A stretch of DNA of 32,426 nt, taken from assembly GCA_000436755.1 (NCBI GenBank), contig FR887325.1, forward strand, positions 84,436 to 116,861, given 5' to 3'. Origin of the DNA: Clostridium sp. CAG:253 (GTDB taxonomy: Bacteria > Bacillota > Clostridia > Lachnospirales > Lachnospiraceae). Position 1 is the first letter of the stretch. Each line of letters begins with the position of its first letter. Both the position numbers and the translations under genes were made by a program. Below, one piece after another: positions 1 through 10,146 of this stretch. The notes under the pieces are model-generated. The model made no database searches, had not been told where the DNA came from, and saw only the letters and a program-made list of their open reading frames with translations.

Positions 1-873
<873 letters not shown>

Positions 874-930
874 TTATTATATGTGAAGTACAGACCTTTG
901 CCTGTGCTATCGCCAATTTTATATGTCTGC

Positions 931-1434
931 TTAATCAAACTCATCAAGCATAACCTCTGCCCCTCTGCTAAGACCTGCTATACCTGTTCTGACAAGTTCT
1001 TTAATTTCATAACCATCAAGAAGTTTAATGAATGCATTAAGCTTTGTCTGATTTCCGGTAAGTTCAATCATCATAGTGTCAACTCCTACATCCACTATCT
1101 TACCTCTGAATGTATCTGCTATAGCAATAATCTCCGGTCTGTTTGATGCCTGAACTCCGACTGTTATCAAAACAAGTTCCCTGCATACAGAATGTCCGCT
1201 TTTAAGTTCCTTTACACATCTTACATCTTCAAGTTTTGCAAGCTGTTTTTCTATCTGATCCAATATATGGTCATCACCTCTGACTACAACTGTCATTCGT
1301 GAATATTTTGGATTCTCTGTCTCTCCAACCGTGAGACTGTCTATATTGTAACCGCGTCTGCTGAACAAGCCCGATATACGGCTAAGCACACCCGATGTGT
1401 TGTCAACCAGTATTGATAATACCTTTTTCTTCAT
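931..1434 (-). CDS. ilvN: Acetolactate synthase small (regulatory) subunit
   Basis: This is the regulatory subunit of acetohydroxyacid synthase, which confers valine feedback control and activates the catalytic IlvB subunit. It has 167 aa, normal for the ilvN/ilvH family. An N-terminal ACT domain (about residues 3-75) carries the family signature around SGVLSRISGLFSRRGYNIDS, and a C-terminal domain follows. An upstream in-frame ATG at 1479 would add 15 residues, but the ATG at 1434 is preceded by GGAGG at good spacing, so I chose 1434. No catalytic-subunit gene (ilvB) is seen next to it; the upstream neighbour at 1533 is unrelated. ilvC follows directly, so a two-gene ilvN-ilvC unit within this window is inferred. 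Confidence 0.95.
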   Translation of the reverse strand: MKKKVLSILVDNTSGVLSRISGLFSRRGYNIDSLTVGETENPKYSRMTVVVRGDDHILDQIEKQLAKLEDVRCVKELKSGHSVCRELVLITVGVQASNRPEIIAIADTFRGKIVDVGVDTMMIELTGNQTKLNAFIKLLDGYEIKELVRTGIAGLSRGAEVMLDEFD

Positions 1435-1477
1435 AAGTTTCCTCCAAAACCGGATTTTTTCTTTACCACCATGTTTC

Positions 1478-1506
1478 ATTTTAGCAATATGCCTTTAGTT
1501 TGTCAA
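1478..1506 (-). promoter_or_regulatory. SigA-type promoter of ilvN-ilvC
   Basis: On the minus strand TTGACA (1506-1501) is followed after exactly 17 bp by TAAAAT (1483-1478). Transcription would start near 1471, giving a leader of only about 37 nt before ilvN. That is too short for a T-box or a leader-peptide attenuator. Confidence 0.75.
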
Positions 1507-1532
1507 TAAAGTTAAAAACAAAAAAACCGCTT

Positions 1533-2807
1533 TTACACAAACCCGCCTTTTTTTATTTCAAGTGAACCGCTTTTCACTTTATTATTTTTTGCATTAAGCA
1601 CACTATACTTAATTTTTCCTGATGCACATTTTAACTGCACTATATAGTATGAATAACCGTATTTTTTTACAGGGCTCCAGACAAGTGCAGATTTATTGCT
1701 CTTGCAGCTGAATATATATAATCTGTTGTGCGATATATAATAATACTTTATGGAATTATATTTTATAAAGCATTTTGCCTGAACCTTATAAAGACATTTA
1801 GCCATATCTGAGTTAACATGTCTGCGCCTGTATATGCCCGATGAATTCATATAAACCCAATTGCCGCCACTATAATCAAAGGCACTTGTAACACTTTTAA
1901 CATAACTTTTGTCATAGCTGGTATTTTGAGCTGCTGTCTTTTCATATCCATAATGCCCGTTCTTTTTCATATAACTGTCACTTGCAAGAAAATACTTGTG
2001 ATATACGACCCCATCCTGATTTTTGCCTCTTATACTGTCAACCGGGTCATCCCATGTAACATCTATATTGTACCACTTTGCACCTATTTTCACCAGATTC
2101 CAGACATGTTCCATCGAATCCGAATTAACAAAACCGACTGAAAAGCCAAGCTTTTCCATAACCGCAGCATAAGCCAATGAATAGCCCTGACAGTTTCCTT
2201 TGTGTTTTACTAAAACACCGTATTCCGTAAGTCTGCTGTTGTTAGAACTTTTATTTTCATATGAAGTATTTTTTACAATATAATCATGAACAAATAAAGC
2301 TTTATCAACACTGTTCATTCCGGACTTTATCTGCGAAGTTATCTTTTTTATCTCTTTGTTAATTTTATTTGATGCCTTTTTTATCGCACTCTCATTTACA
2401 TTTCCGCTTGAATTTTTGTATTCTGATGCGTACCCAAGCTGTATACTCACTATTTTTCCATTTAATGTATTGTACTCTAATGAATAACTGTGATTTGTAT
2501 AAAATAATGACGGAGTCTTATTTACAACCTCAGTCATTATATCTTTTATACTGCTTTTATCGTCATTTATGTAAAATTCAAACGCACTTATATCCAATTC
2601 TGTTTTATATTCTTTGTATGCTTTTATCACCTTTGTTTTAAGCTTATCATAATCAGACTGCACTGCTGCCGATGCAGATTCTGCTCCGCACACGGAAACA
2701 ATGCAGCCTGCAAAAATAAGCCACATAAAAACATATTTTTTTATAAATTTATATAAAAAATTTTTCTCTAAATCCTCATTTATTATGTTTTTTCTGTTTA
2801 TATCCAC
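1533..2807 (-). CDS. Secreted transglutaminase-like (cysteine protease fold) protein
   Basis: This appears to be an exported protein with a transglutaminase-like core of the kind found in bacterial peptidases and cell-wall proteins; its substrate is unknown. A basic stretch and hydrophobic helix (FIKKYVFMWLIFAGCIVSV) ending at ESASAA form a signal peptide. The likely catalytic triad is visible: Cys206 in GNCQGYSLAYAAV, His234 in MEHVWNLV and Asp249 in YNIDVTWDDP. A C-terminal region of about 130 residues, rich in Tyr, Lys and Ser, resembles the beta-rich repeats of clostridial surface proteins. The reading frame is open to 2924, overlapping the DUF815 gene. I prefer the GTG at 2807, 50 bp after the DUF815 stop, with a weak AGGCAGG upstream, giving 424 aa. 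An ATG at 2726-2724 would remove the positive end of the signal peptide. Start confidence is moderate. Confidence 0.75.
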   Translation of the reverse strand: MDINRKNIINEDLEKNFLYKFIKKYVFMWLIFAGCIVSVCGAESASAAVQSDYDKLKTKVIKAYKEYKTELDISAFEFYINDDKSSIKDIMTEVVNKTPSLFYTNHSYSLEYNTLNGKIVSIQLGYASEYKNSSGNVNESAIKKASNKINKEIKKITSQIKSGMNSVDKALFVHDYIVKNTSYENKSSNNSRLTEYGVLVKHKGNCQGYSLAYAAVMEKLGFSVGFVNSDSMEHVWNLVKIGAKWYNIDVTWDDPVDSIRGKNQDGVVYHKYFLASDSYMKKNGHYGYEKTAAQNTSYDKSYVKSVTSAFDYSGGNWVYMNSSGIYRRRHVNSDMAKCLYKVQAKCFIKYNSIKYYYISHNRLYIFSCKSNKSALVWSPVKKYGYSYYIVQLKCASGKIKYSVLNAKNNKVKSGSLEIKKGGFV

Positions 2808-2856
2808 ACACCTGCCTAGTACAACTAATAATACCGAAAACCATTGATACAGTACA

Positions 2857-4176
2857 CTAGTTATCCGCAACACCAATAAGATGGTTGATAAATTGCTGTG
2901 CTGTTCGACCTGAGATTCCGCCATGGCTCAATTCCCATTTGTTCGCCTCAAGTCTGAGTTCGTCTTCCGTAAGTTTAATCTCCGGATACTTCTTCGCAAG
3001 ATTGATAACAATATCAAAATACTCCTGTTGTGAAGGTCTGTAATAACCGATAGTAACACCAAACCTTGCAACAAGCGAAAGTTTTTCCTGCATGGTATCG
3101 GAACGATGAAGCTCATCTTTTGACATATCAGAGCGGTCACTCCATGTCTCTCTTATAAGATGTCGTCTGTTTGAAGTAGCATAAATAAGAATATTGTCAG
3201 GCTTTGTCTCAAGACCACCTTCTATAACCGCTTTAAGATATTTGTATTCAATCTCAAATTCCTCAAATGAAAGGTCATCCATATATATAATAAATCTGTA
3301 ATTTCTGTTTTTAATCTCAGAAATAATTGTCGAGAGGTCTTTAAATTCATGCTTGTAGACTTCTATCATGCGAAGCCCCTGACTGTAATATTTATTTAAA
3401 ATTGCCTTGATGCTTGTAGATTTGCCTGTACCCGCATCACCAAAAAGAAGTACGTTATTCGCCTTCTTTCCCTTGACAAACGCTTCTGTATTTTCAATAA
3501 GCTTCTGTTTCTGAGACTCATATCCGATAAGGTCATCAAGCGACATATTGCCCGTTGTCGTGATAGGCTCCAAAATCTCACCTGTCTGTCTTGCAGTCTC
3601 ATTGTGATTTACCCTGAATGCCTTGTTTAATCCAAACTTTCCAACACCGTAAGTTCTGTAAAAGTCAGTGACAATCTTGTACATTTCAGTCTCATCTTCA
3701 GCCTTTTCTATATCACTGCTTAATTTCTGGACTTTCTCGCTTACACTCTTGTTGAAAATCTGCTCACTCTTAACTATTGCCTTATAATTTACCACAACGC
3801 TGAAACAGTCAATTCCAAGTTCTTTTTCAATAGCAGAAAAATCATAATCAAATAACTGCTTAAAGATTGCAAAGTCACCTTTTGCAAACTCATTTACTGT
3901 TCCCTCATTTGCACCTACTTTTTCAGAAACGAGTGTAAACGGATTTTCACTCATCGCAAGTAAAAAAGCAAGATAATTGTGCCACAGATTTTTGTCAAAA
4001 CCGTAGCGTGTTGATAAGTCAAGAAGATTATGTATCTGGTCATAAATCTCAGTGATAAGATCTTCTTTCACATACTGGCCTGTTGAAAATCTCTGAAAAA
4101 TATCAGCAAGCTTAAATAAAATACTGTCTTTTCCTATATTTCTGTATATTACAAGTTTTGATGTCAAACGATACAT
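2857..4176 (-). CDS. DUF815-family AAA-type ATPase
   Basis: This is a cytoplasmic P-loop ATPase of the DUF815 family, whose biological role is not established. The N-terminal 220 residues form a helical domain without recognisable motifs. The ATPase core follows, with Walker [10 protein letters not shown] at residues 246-254 and Walker B FIIYMDD ending near residue 301. An arginine-rich segment ([12 protein letters not shown]) may hold the sensor and arginine-finger residues. The frame is open to 4218, but the ATG at 4176 has GGAGG about 9 nt upstream and avoids overlap with argS, so I chose 439 aa. It starts 20 bp after argS and is probably cotranscribed with aroA-argS. The downstream gene encodes a secreted transglutaminase-like protein; a functional link is only a guess from adjacency. 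Confidence 0.85.
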   Translation of the reverse strand: MYRLTSKLVIYRNIGKDSILFKLADIFQRFSTGQYVKEDLITEIYDQIHNLLDLSTRYGFDKNLWHNYLAFLLAMSENPFTLVSEKVGANEGTVNEFAKGDFAIFKQLFDYDFSAIEKELGIDCFSVVVNYKAIVKSEQIFNKSVSEKVQKLSSDIEKAEDETEMYKIVTDFYRTYGVGKFGLNKAFRVNHNETARQTGEILEPITTTGNMSLDDLIGYESQKQKLIENTEAFVKGKKANNVLLFGDAGTGKSTSIKAILNKYYSQGLRMIEVYKHEFKDLSTIISEIKNRNYRFIIYMDDLSFEEFEIEYKYLKAVIEGGLETKPDNILIYATSNRRHLIRETWSDRSDMSKDELHRSDTMQEKLSLVARFGVTIGYYRPSQQEYFDIVINLAKKYPEIKLTEDELRLEANKWELSHGGISGRTAQQFINHLIGVADN

Positions 4177-4195
4177 CAAAAATCGCCTCCATTCT

Positions 4196-5962
4196 CTACA
4201 TTCTCTCCGGTGCCTCAAGTCCTAAAAGGTCAATTGCCGTTTCAAGAACTTTTCCAACCAGCGCACTAAGTTTTATATATGACTCTCTCTGCTTTTCATT
4301 TTCGTTTGTTACTATCTTGTTTTCATGATAGAACTTATTGAATGTGTCTGAAAGTTCATATACAAACTGGCATATCTTGTGTGGTGCATGTTCCTCAAAT
4401 GCAGCATTAACTGTCTCTGACCATTTTGTGAGTGCAAGCATAACATCTGTTTCAGATTTGCTGTCGGCAGGCTCTATTGTACTATTTTCATCAACTGTTA
4501 TATTCTGCGCTTTCACTTTTGCAAGAAGTGATTTTGTACGGACAATAGTATATAAGATATATGGTCCTGTATTACCCTCAAATGATGTAAATCTCTCAAC
4601 ATCAAATATATAATCTTTTGATGCCTGATTGCTAAGGTCACCGTATTTGATAGCGGCAAGGCTTATCTTAGCTGCTGCATCATCTATCATATCCTTGTCC
4701 ATATCCCTGTCTTTCATCTTGTCAAGTACCTGCTCATTTACATCTTCAAGCAGTTTTTCAAGTCTTAAAACTCCGCCGTCACGAGTCTTAAACGGTTTGC
4801 CGTCCTTGCCGTTCATAGTACCAAATCCTACAAACTCAAGTTTTACATCTTCACCGATAATTTTTGTCTTTCTCGCACATCTGAATACCTGTTCAAAATA
4901 AAGCGACTGTCTTTTATCAACTACATAAATTATCTCATCCGGATCAAACAATTTGCGTCTTTCAACAATAGTTGCAAGGTCTGTTGTATTGTAAAGAGTT
5001 GCTCCGTTTGATTTAAGAATCATACATGGAGGAATCTCTTTTGTATCAGTATCTTCTTTTACATCTACAACAAGTGCTCCCTGATCTATATGTGCATATC
5101 CGCCATCTTTCATATCCTGAACCATCTGTGGAATATAAGGCTGTGCGTCTGATTCTTTCTTCCATAAATCAAATTCAACATTTAACTTTGTATATATTTT
5201 CTTTAAGTCAGCTACAGATACATTTATAATATGCTGCCAAAGCGCAAGATAACCTTTCCTTCCCGACTGAAGTTCTGCCGTCGCAGTCTGTGCTTCTTCT
5301 TTATATTCAGGATGTTCTTTTGAATAACCTGATGCGTAAGGATAAATTTCTTCAAGGTCAGACATTGTAAAAGGAGGTTCTGCCGGATATTCTCCGTCAA
5401 AATTCTCATCAAAATATACAAGTTCAGGCTTGCGGTGTTTTAATTCTGTAATAATAAGACCAATCTGAAGTCCCCAGTCACCGAGATGCACATCACCGAC
5501 TACCTTGTGTCCGAGATAACGTGCTGTTCTCTTTATGCTCTCACCGATAACGGCTGAACGAAGATGACCAACATGAAGCGGTTTTGCAACATTTGCTCCA
5601 CCGTAATCTATAACTATAGTTTCAGGTTTTTCTGCTTTTTCAAGGCCAAGTGTCTCCGAAACCGCCATTTCATTTATATAATCAGCAAGAAATTTGTCAC
5701 TTACAGTCATGTTTATAAAACCGGGTGCCTGTGCCACTATCTCCTTAAAGCTGTCACTTCCGTTTAATAATTCAACAACTTCGTTTGCCATCTGAATAGG
5801 TGCTTTGTGATACTCCTTAGCTGCCGCAAGAGCACCATTACACTGATACTGGCAAAGGTCAGGTCTGTTTGAAACACCGACTTTCGCATACTTCTTATCA
5901 TAACCTGCTTTCTCAAAAGCGGCACTGAGTTCTTCCTGCAATATTTCAATTACTTTCTTCAT
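4196..5962 (-). CDS. argS: Arginyl-tRNA synthetase
   Basis: This enzyme attaches arginine to tRNA-Arg in the cytoplasm. It is a class Ia synthetase of 588 aa, normal for the family. An N-terminal additional domain occupies about residues 1-95. The HIGH-type motif is HVGH at 130-133 in [14 protein letters not shown]. The KMSK-equivalent region is the diverged FKTRDGG stretch typical of many ArgRS proteins. The C-terminal anticodon-binding domain ends in GLEAPERM. The ATG at 5962 follows GGAGG with a longish 11-nt gap. It lies 6 bp downstream of the aroA stop, so the two genes are very likely in one operon, and the DUF815 gene follows after 20 bp. Confidence 0.98.
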   Translation of the reverse strand: MKKVIEILQEELSAAFEKAGYDKKYAKVGVSNRPDLCQYQCNGALAAAKEYHKAPIQMANEVVELLNGSDSFKEIVAQAPGFINMTVSDKFLADYINEMAVSETLGLEKAEKPETIVIDYGGANVAKPLHVGHLRSAVIGESIKRTARYLGHKVVGDVHLGDWGLQIGLIITELKHRKPELVYFDENFDGEYPAEPPFTMSDLEEIYPYASGYSKEHPEYKEEAQTATAELQSGRKGYLALWQHIINVSVADLKKIYTKLNVEFDLWKKESDAQPYIPQMVQDMKDGGYAHIDQGALVVDVKEDTDTKEIPPCMILKSNGATLYNTTDLATIVERRKLFDPDEIIYVVDKRQSLYFEQVFRCARKTKIIGEDVKLEFVGFGTMNGKDGKPFKTRDGGVLRLEKLLEDVNEQVLDKMKDRDMDKDMIDDAAAKISLAAIKYGDLSNQASKDYIFDVERFTSFEGNTGPYILYTIVRTKSLLAKVKAQNITVDENSTIEPADSKSETDVMLALTKWSETVNAAFEEHAPHKICQFVYELSDTFNKFYHENKIVTNENEKQRESYIKLSALVGKVLETAIDLLGLEAPERM

Positions 5963-5968
5963 TAAATT

Positions 5969-7333
5969 CTATTCCTCCAATCTGTCTATTTCATCAAAAA
6001 ATCCCGCAAATGTTTTTTTGCAGCATTCAGGATTTAATATTGTCATACCGTCACCCGCAAGTCCTGTAACTGCAAATGACATTGCAACTCTATGGTCATT
6101 GTATGTCTCTATCTCAACATTTTTCGGTGTACCCGGATATATTTCCACACCATCTGTCAGTTCATTACATGATATCCCCATTTTAGTAAGTTCGTCAACA
6201 ATAACTTTTATCCTGTCAGATTCCTGCCCTCTGATATGTGCTATGCCTGTTATTGTCACTTTTGAATCTGCAAAAGGAGCAATAGCGGCAAGCGTAAGTG
6301 CCTGATCTGAAAAATCCGACATCTTTACTTCAATTCCTTTAAGCTTGCCATCAGGTCCTTTAAGCCAAAGATTATTTTCTTTACCTTTGTCCCATCTCAC
6401 TTCACAGCCCATCTTTTCAAGCATACCTATAAATTTCATATCGCCCTGTAATGAATCTTTTCTCATTCGCTTTACCATTGCACGTTTACCCGTCGCTGCC
6501 GCAAGTGCATAAAAATAACATGCCGCCGATACATCCGGCTCTATATTATAATTCAGTGCGGTATATTTCATTCCTCTGACTCTGTAACAGTCACCGGCAA
6601 GCTTTTCAATCCCTGTATGACCAAATTGCTTCATCATCTGCTCCGTCATCTCGACATATGACCTCGCCTGTCTTGTCCCTGTCATTTTTATGGTAACATC
6701 ATCAAAAGCTATCGGAAGCACCAATAACAATGCACTGAGAAACTGACTGCTCCTGTCTATATTCAAATCAACCTGTTTAGGCTCAATTACTTTATCTGCT
6801 ATAACACCATTCAGATTCATTTCAGATTTTTTTGCCGAATTTATATCTGAATTTCTTCCATATAATATGCCCTTTACTTTCATAGGAAAAGTATATTCAT
6901 CTTCGAGCCATGTAAATTCCGCTCCAAGACTTTCAAGTGCCACAAGAAGTTCCCTCATCGGTCTTTTTCTCATCTGGTCTGACGATTCAAGTATATATTC
7001 TCCATCCCCCATAGCCGTAAATGCTGTAAGAAATCTTGCAGCGGTACCCGCACTCCCAACATATATCTTTGCATTTTTATTTGGGATTTTTCCGCCGTGT
7101 CCCTCAATTACAACACTGCATTTTTTTTCATCAGCCTGTGCAGTAAATCCTAATTCTTTAAGTGCATTTAAAAAATGAACTGAATCTTCACTGAACGCAG
7201 CTCCCTCCAGCCTTGAAGTTCCGTCTGCCATAGCCGCAAGCAAAAGAGCTCTGTTTGTAATACTCTTTGACCCCGGAACCTCAGCTACTATATCATCCTT
7301 CAAATATTTTTTAACTTTGTACTCGGTCATCAT
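5969..7333 (-). CDS. aroA: 3-phosphoshikimate 1-carboxyvinyltransferase (EPSP synthase)
   Basis: EPSP synthase joins phosphoenolpyruvate to shikimate-3-phosphate in the shikimate pathway to aromatic amino acids. It has 454 aa, slightly longer than the usual 425-440. Family signatures appear in order: GSKSITNRALLLAA near the N-terminus, GSAGTAARFLTAF, DRSSQFLSALLL, the DFSDQALTLAA segment and YNDHRVAMSFAVTGLA near the C-terminus. Two tandem ATGs (7333 and 7330) follow an AAGGAA site; 7333 is adopted. A possible promoter, TTGAAC-16-TAAGAT, overlaps the palindromic repeat at 7362-7399 just upstream. It is probably the first gene of aroA-argS-DUF815. No other aro gene is present in the window. 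Confidence 0.97.
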   Translation of the reverse strand: MMTEYKVKKYLKDDIVAEVPGSKSITNRALLLAAMADGTSRLEGAAFSEDSVHFLNALKELGFTAQADEKKCSVVIEGHGGKIPNKNAKIYVGSAGTAARFLTAFTAMGDGEYILESSDQMRKRPMRELLVALESLGAEFTWLEDEYTFPMKVKGILYGRNSDINSAKKSEMNLNGVIADKVIEPKQVDLNIDRSSQFLSALLLVLPIAFDDVTIKMTGTRQARSYVEMTEQMMKQFGHTGIEKLAGDCYRVRGMKYTALNYNIEPDVSAACYFYALAAATGKRAMVKRMRKDSLQGDMKFIGMLEKMGCEVRWDKGKENNLWLKGPDGKLKGIEVKMSDFSDQALTLAAIAPFADSKVTITGIAHIRGQESDRIKVIVDELTKMGISCNELTDGVEIYPGTPKNVEIETYNDHRVAMSFAVTGLAGDGMTILNPECCKKTFAGFFDEIDRLEE

Positions 7334-7361
7334 TTTATTCCTTAATCAATCTTATTATTTT

Positions 7362-7399
7362 TGATGCAAGGTTCAAAATACCTTTTGACCCTTGCATCA
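7362..7399. repeat. Palindromic intergenic repeat, copy 1
   Basis: TGATGCAAGG-T-TCAAAA (7362-7378) is the reverse complement of TTTTGA-C-CCTTGCATCA (7383-7399) except for one mismatch, around a TACC loop. It would fold as a 17-position hairpin. Neither strand has a U-run directly after the stem, so it does not look like a terminator. A related element with the same TTTTGACCCTTGCA core occurs at 28194-28233. A weaker hairpin, TTTTCGC/GCGAAAA, follows at 7403-7423 between this element and the end of pdxR. Confidence 0.7.
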
Positions 7400-7463
7400 T
7401 TATTTTCGCACCATAAGCGAAAAAACAAGCTACATAATAGTGTACGATACGATTATAAATTAG

Positions 7464-8954
7464 TCAAACAATAGTACACAATTTTTCAACTACTTTTTCT
7501 ATATTATTTTCTTCAACTCCCAGATAATTCATCACAAACATATGCTCAGATTTATTTTCCTCCAAACGATAAAAACCTGACAGAGGCGACATTTTTATTC
7601 CCAGTTTGTTTGCTCTTTTCACAAATTCCTCGTCAGTGTATTTTGTTTTTATCTCCATAAGAAACTGCAGTCCCGCGTCCTCCTCATGTACTGTTACATA
7701 TTTGTTTAATTTGCTTTTCTTTATTGCAGTCAAAAACTTCTTTTTCTTTTCAGTGTAATATTTTCTCATTCTGTTTATATGTTTTTCAAAACAGCCTTCA
7801 TCTATAAACTTTGCAAGCGTGTATTGTTCAAAATTAGATACCGTGCAGGAATAAAAAAACAATGTCCTGTAAAACTTTTCAAGCAGCTTTTCAGGCAGTA
7901 CCATATAACTTATCCTGACTGTTGAAGAAAGTGTTTTCGTAAATGTATTTATATAGATTACTTTTTCTGATACATCAATACTTTGAAGTGCAGGTATCGG
8001 CTGACCGTTCAGTCTAAGCTCACTGTCATAATCATCTTCTATTATGTATCTTTTTTCATCCTGATTCGCCCATCCAAGCAGTTCATATCTCCTGCTTATC
8101 GGCATAACTATCCCTGTCGGAAAGTGGTGTGACGGTGTAATGTGAAGAATATCAATCTTTTTTTCACTTACCTGCGACGGTATAACACCATATTCATCCA
8201 TTCCTATATAATCCTGTTTTACACCATGACACCTGTATATCTTTGAAATTTTATCATATCCCGGATCTTCAACTCCGTATTTTTTATCCATTCCAAGAAG
8301 CTGTATTATAAGTCCGTAAAGATACTCTGTTCCAGCGCCGATTATTATCTGCTTAGGCGCAACAATCATCCCCCTAAACTCCTTAAGATGCTTTGCAATC
8401 GCTCTTCTAAGTTCCATAGCCCCTCCGCTTGGCGGATTTGTCATAAGCGCATTCTGCTGTTCAGATAAAACCTCCCTTATAAGTTTTGTCCATATCGTAA
8501 AAGGAAACATATCGGAAACCATCTTATTCTTTGTAAAATCGGCTATATATTTTCCCTCTGAGCCGTCATACGAAACAGAAAATTCTTCATCAATCCTGTC
8601 ACGCATTTTTTCCTTTACAATCTCAATCTGTCTGGCACTGTTTTTCATATTGTCAGACATACCTCTTTCATGTCTGTTTACTTCATAATCACTATCCCAG
8701 TCATAAGTATCTTTAATGTCAGATACATAATATCCTTTTTTTGCAATTGAATAAATGTATCCTTCTGCAATCAACTGGGCATATGCATTCTCAACTGTAA
8801 TGACACTTATACCCAGATTTTTTGCAAGACTTCTTTTTGATGGAAGTTTCTCATTTTTACCTAAAACTCCCTTTTTTATGTCATTTTTAATACACTTGTA
8901 CAGGTGTTCATACAACGAATCTGAACCTATATCCGCAAATGAATATGTAAGCAT
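7464..8954 (-). CDS. pdxR: MocR/GntR-family regulator of vitamin B6 synthesis
   Basis: This is a chimeric regulator with an N-terminal GntR winged helix (about residues 5-75, including KLPSKRSLAKNLGISVITVENAY) and a C-terminal domain of the type I aminotransferase fold that binds PLP. The probable Schiff-base lysine is in TFTKTLSSTVRISY, and IIEDDYDSELR holds the conserved PLP-ring Asp. It has 496 aa, typical of MocR proteins. The frame is open to 9071, but ATG 8954 has GAGGAG 7 nt upstream. It is divergent from pdxS-pdxT, the classic arrangement for PdxR, so control of pdxST and of itself in response to PLP is inferred from context. Candidate operator and promoter elements lie at 9021-9166. 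Confidence 0.9.
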   Translation of the reverse strand: MLTYSFADIGSDSLYEHLYKCIKNDIKKGVLGKNEKLPSKRSLAKNLGISVITVENAYAQLIAEGYIYSIAKKGYYVSDIKDTYDWDSDYEVNRHERGMSDNMKNSARQIEIVKEKMRDRIDEEFSVSYDGSEGKYIADFTKNKMVSDMFPFTIWTKLIREVLSEQQNALMTNPPSGGAMELRRAIAKHLKEFRGMIVAPKQIIIGAGTEYLYGLIIQLLGMDKKYGVEDPGYDKISKIYRCHGVKQDYIGMDEYGVIPSQVSEKKIDILHITPSHHFPTGIVMPISRRYELLGWANQDEKRYIIEDDYDSELRLNGQPIPALQSIDVSEKVIYINTFTKTLSSTVRISYMVLPEKLLEKFYRTLFFYSCTVSNFEQYTLAKFIDEGCFEKHINRMRKYYTEKKKKFLTAIKKSKLNKYVTVHEEDAGLQFLMEIKTKYTDEEFVKRANKLGIKMSPLSGFYRLEENKSEHMFVMNYLGVEENNIEKVVEKLCTIV

Positions 8955-9020
8955 ACCAACTCTCCTCTTTAAACTGACCTTTTTGAATATATTTGTTTTG
9001 ATGATTTTTTTATATCCAGA

Positions 9021-9149
9021 AGTTATTATATCATAAATTTGCAATGCAAGAGAGCTTGTTCTCTTGCACAAAATTTATGAACGACAAAATCAACTAGCAC
9101 GAAGTGCGGCAGATGCAATGCATCTGGATTTTGGAGTTATTATATCATA
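9021..9149. repeat. Direct repeat of a 15-mer with hairpins, pdxR-pdxS intergenic region
   Basis: AGTTATTATATCATA occurs twice in the same orientation, at 9021-9035 and 9135-9149. Between or overlapping them are a long imperfect inverted repeat at 9032-9079 (CATAAATTT outer arms and a TGCAAGAG/CTCTTGCA inner stem), a small GCAC-GAA-GTGC hairpin at 9097-9107 and a 17-base palindrome CAGATGCA-A-TGCATCTG at 9110-9126. MocR regulators commonly bind direct repeats, so these are operator candidates (inference). Confidence 0.6.
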
Positions 9150-9166
9150 CACATATCAGTTGTAAA
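9139..9166 (-). promoter_or_regulatory. Candidate pdxR promoter
   Basis: On the minus strand TTTACA (9166-9161) is followed after 16 bp by TATAAT (9144-9139). The -10 box lies inside the second copy of the 15-mer repeat. The same TATAAT occurs in the first copy at 9021-9035 but without a good -35. The leader to pdxR would be about 180 nt and would contain the hairpins described for this region. Confidence 0.5.
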
Positions 9167-9184
9167 GAATATGGAGGAAACACA

Positions 9185-10057
9185 ATGAATAAAAGATACG
9201 AACTTAATAAGGAACTCGCACAGATGTTAAAAGGCGGAGTTATAATGGATGTAACTACTCCTGAACAGGCAAAAATCGCACAGGAAGCCGGAGCATGTGC
9301 AGTTATGGCACTTGAAAGAATTCCTGCTGATATAAGAGCAGCCGGCGGCGTTTCACGAATGAGCGACCCTAAAATGATAAAAGGTATTCAGGAAGCTGTT
9401 TCAATTCCCGTAATGGCTAAGTGTCGTATCGGTCATTTTGCAGAGGCACAGGTACTTGAAGCTATCGAAATTGATTACATAGATGAAAGTGAAGTTTTAT
9501 CTCCTGCCGATGACGTTTATCATATCAATAAAAGAGATTTCAAAGTTCCTTTTGTATGCGGTGCCAAAGACCTTGGCGAAGCACTTAGACGAATCAATGA
9601 AGGTGCTTCTATGATAAGAACAAAAGGTGAACCGGGTACAGGTGATATAGTTCAGGCAGTAAGACATATGCGTATGATGAACAGCGCAATAAGAAAACTT
9701 ACAAGTCTCCGTGAGGATGAACTTTTTGAAGCAGCAAAACAGTATCAGGTTCCTTATGAACTTGTAGAATATGTACACGAAAACGGTAAACTTCCTGTTG
9801 TAAACTTTGCAGCCGGCGGTGTTGCTACTCCTGCTGACGCAGCACTTATGATGCAGCTCGGTGCAGAAGGTGTATTCGTAGGTTCAGGTATATTCAAATC
9901 AGGAAATCCTGCTAAAAGAGCTGCTGCCATCGTAAAAGCAGTAACAAACTATACAGACGCAAAACTTATCGCAGAACTTTCTGAGGATTTAGGAGAAGCA
10001 ATGGTCGGTATCAACGAACAGGAAATTGCACTTCTTATGGCTGAAAGAGGAAAATAG
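9185..10057 (+). CDS. pdxS: Pyridoxal 5'-phosphate synthase subunit PdxS
   Basis: PdxS is the synthase subunit of the DXP-independent route and builds PLP from ribose 5-phosphate, glyceraldehyde 3-phosphate and ammonia supplied by PdxT. It has 290 aa, the normal length. The beta/alpha barrel carries the catalytic lysine K79 in [10 protein letters not shown] and the phosphate-binding stretch [18 protein letters not shown] followed by GVFVGSGIF. An upstream in-frame ATG at 9104 exists, but the ATG at 9185 has GGAGG 7-8 nt before it and starts at the conserved N-terminus. pdxT follows after 89 bp, and pdxR is divergent upstream. Confidence 0.98.
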   Translation: MNKRYELNKELAQMLKGGVIMDVTTPEQAKIAQEAGACAVMALERIPADIRAAGGVSRMSDPKMIKGIQEAVSIPVMAKCRIGHFAEAQVLEAIEIDYIDESEVLSPADDVYHINKRDFKVPFVCGAKDLGEALRRINEGASMIRTKGEPGTGDIVQAVRHMRMMNSAIRKLTSLREDELFEAAKQYQVPYELVEYVHENGKLPVVNFAAGGVATPADAALMMQLGAEGVFVGSGIFKSGNPAKRAAAIVKAVTNYTDAKLIAELSEDLGEAMVGINEQEIALLMAERGK

Positions 10058-10146
10058 TTATAAAAAATCATATGCGCAAATTTTTTATACCAAAAAAATC
10101 TGTGTTGATTGAATAAGATAAAAACTAGAAAAGAGGTAATGCTTCT

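Noticed and set aside
1435..1532. T-box or peptide attenuator ahead of ilvN
   Set aside because: The leader from the predicted start site is only about 37 nt and contains no T-box motif or regulatory leader peptide.
1510..1560. Intrinsic terminator after the transglutaminase-like gene
   Set aside because: A T-run follows AAGCGG on minus, but no complementary CCGC arm lies before it; the only dyad (GTGAA/TTCAC) is inside the coding region and far from the T-run.
2726..2750. Lipobox (FAGC) making the transglutaminase-like protein a lipoprotein
   Set aside because: The -3 residue is Phe rather than Leu/Val/Ile, and a normal signal-peptidase site (SASAA) follows; left undecided, not called.
7403..7423. 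Terminator of pdxR (TTTTCGC/GCGAAAA hairpin)
   Set aside because: On minus the stem is followed by TAATG rather than a T-run, so termination is not supported.
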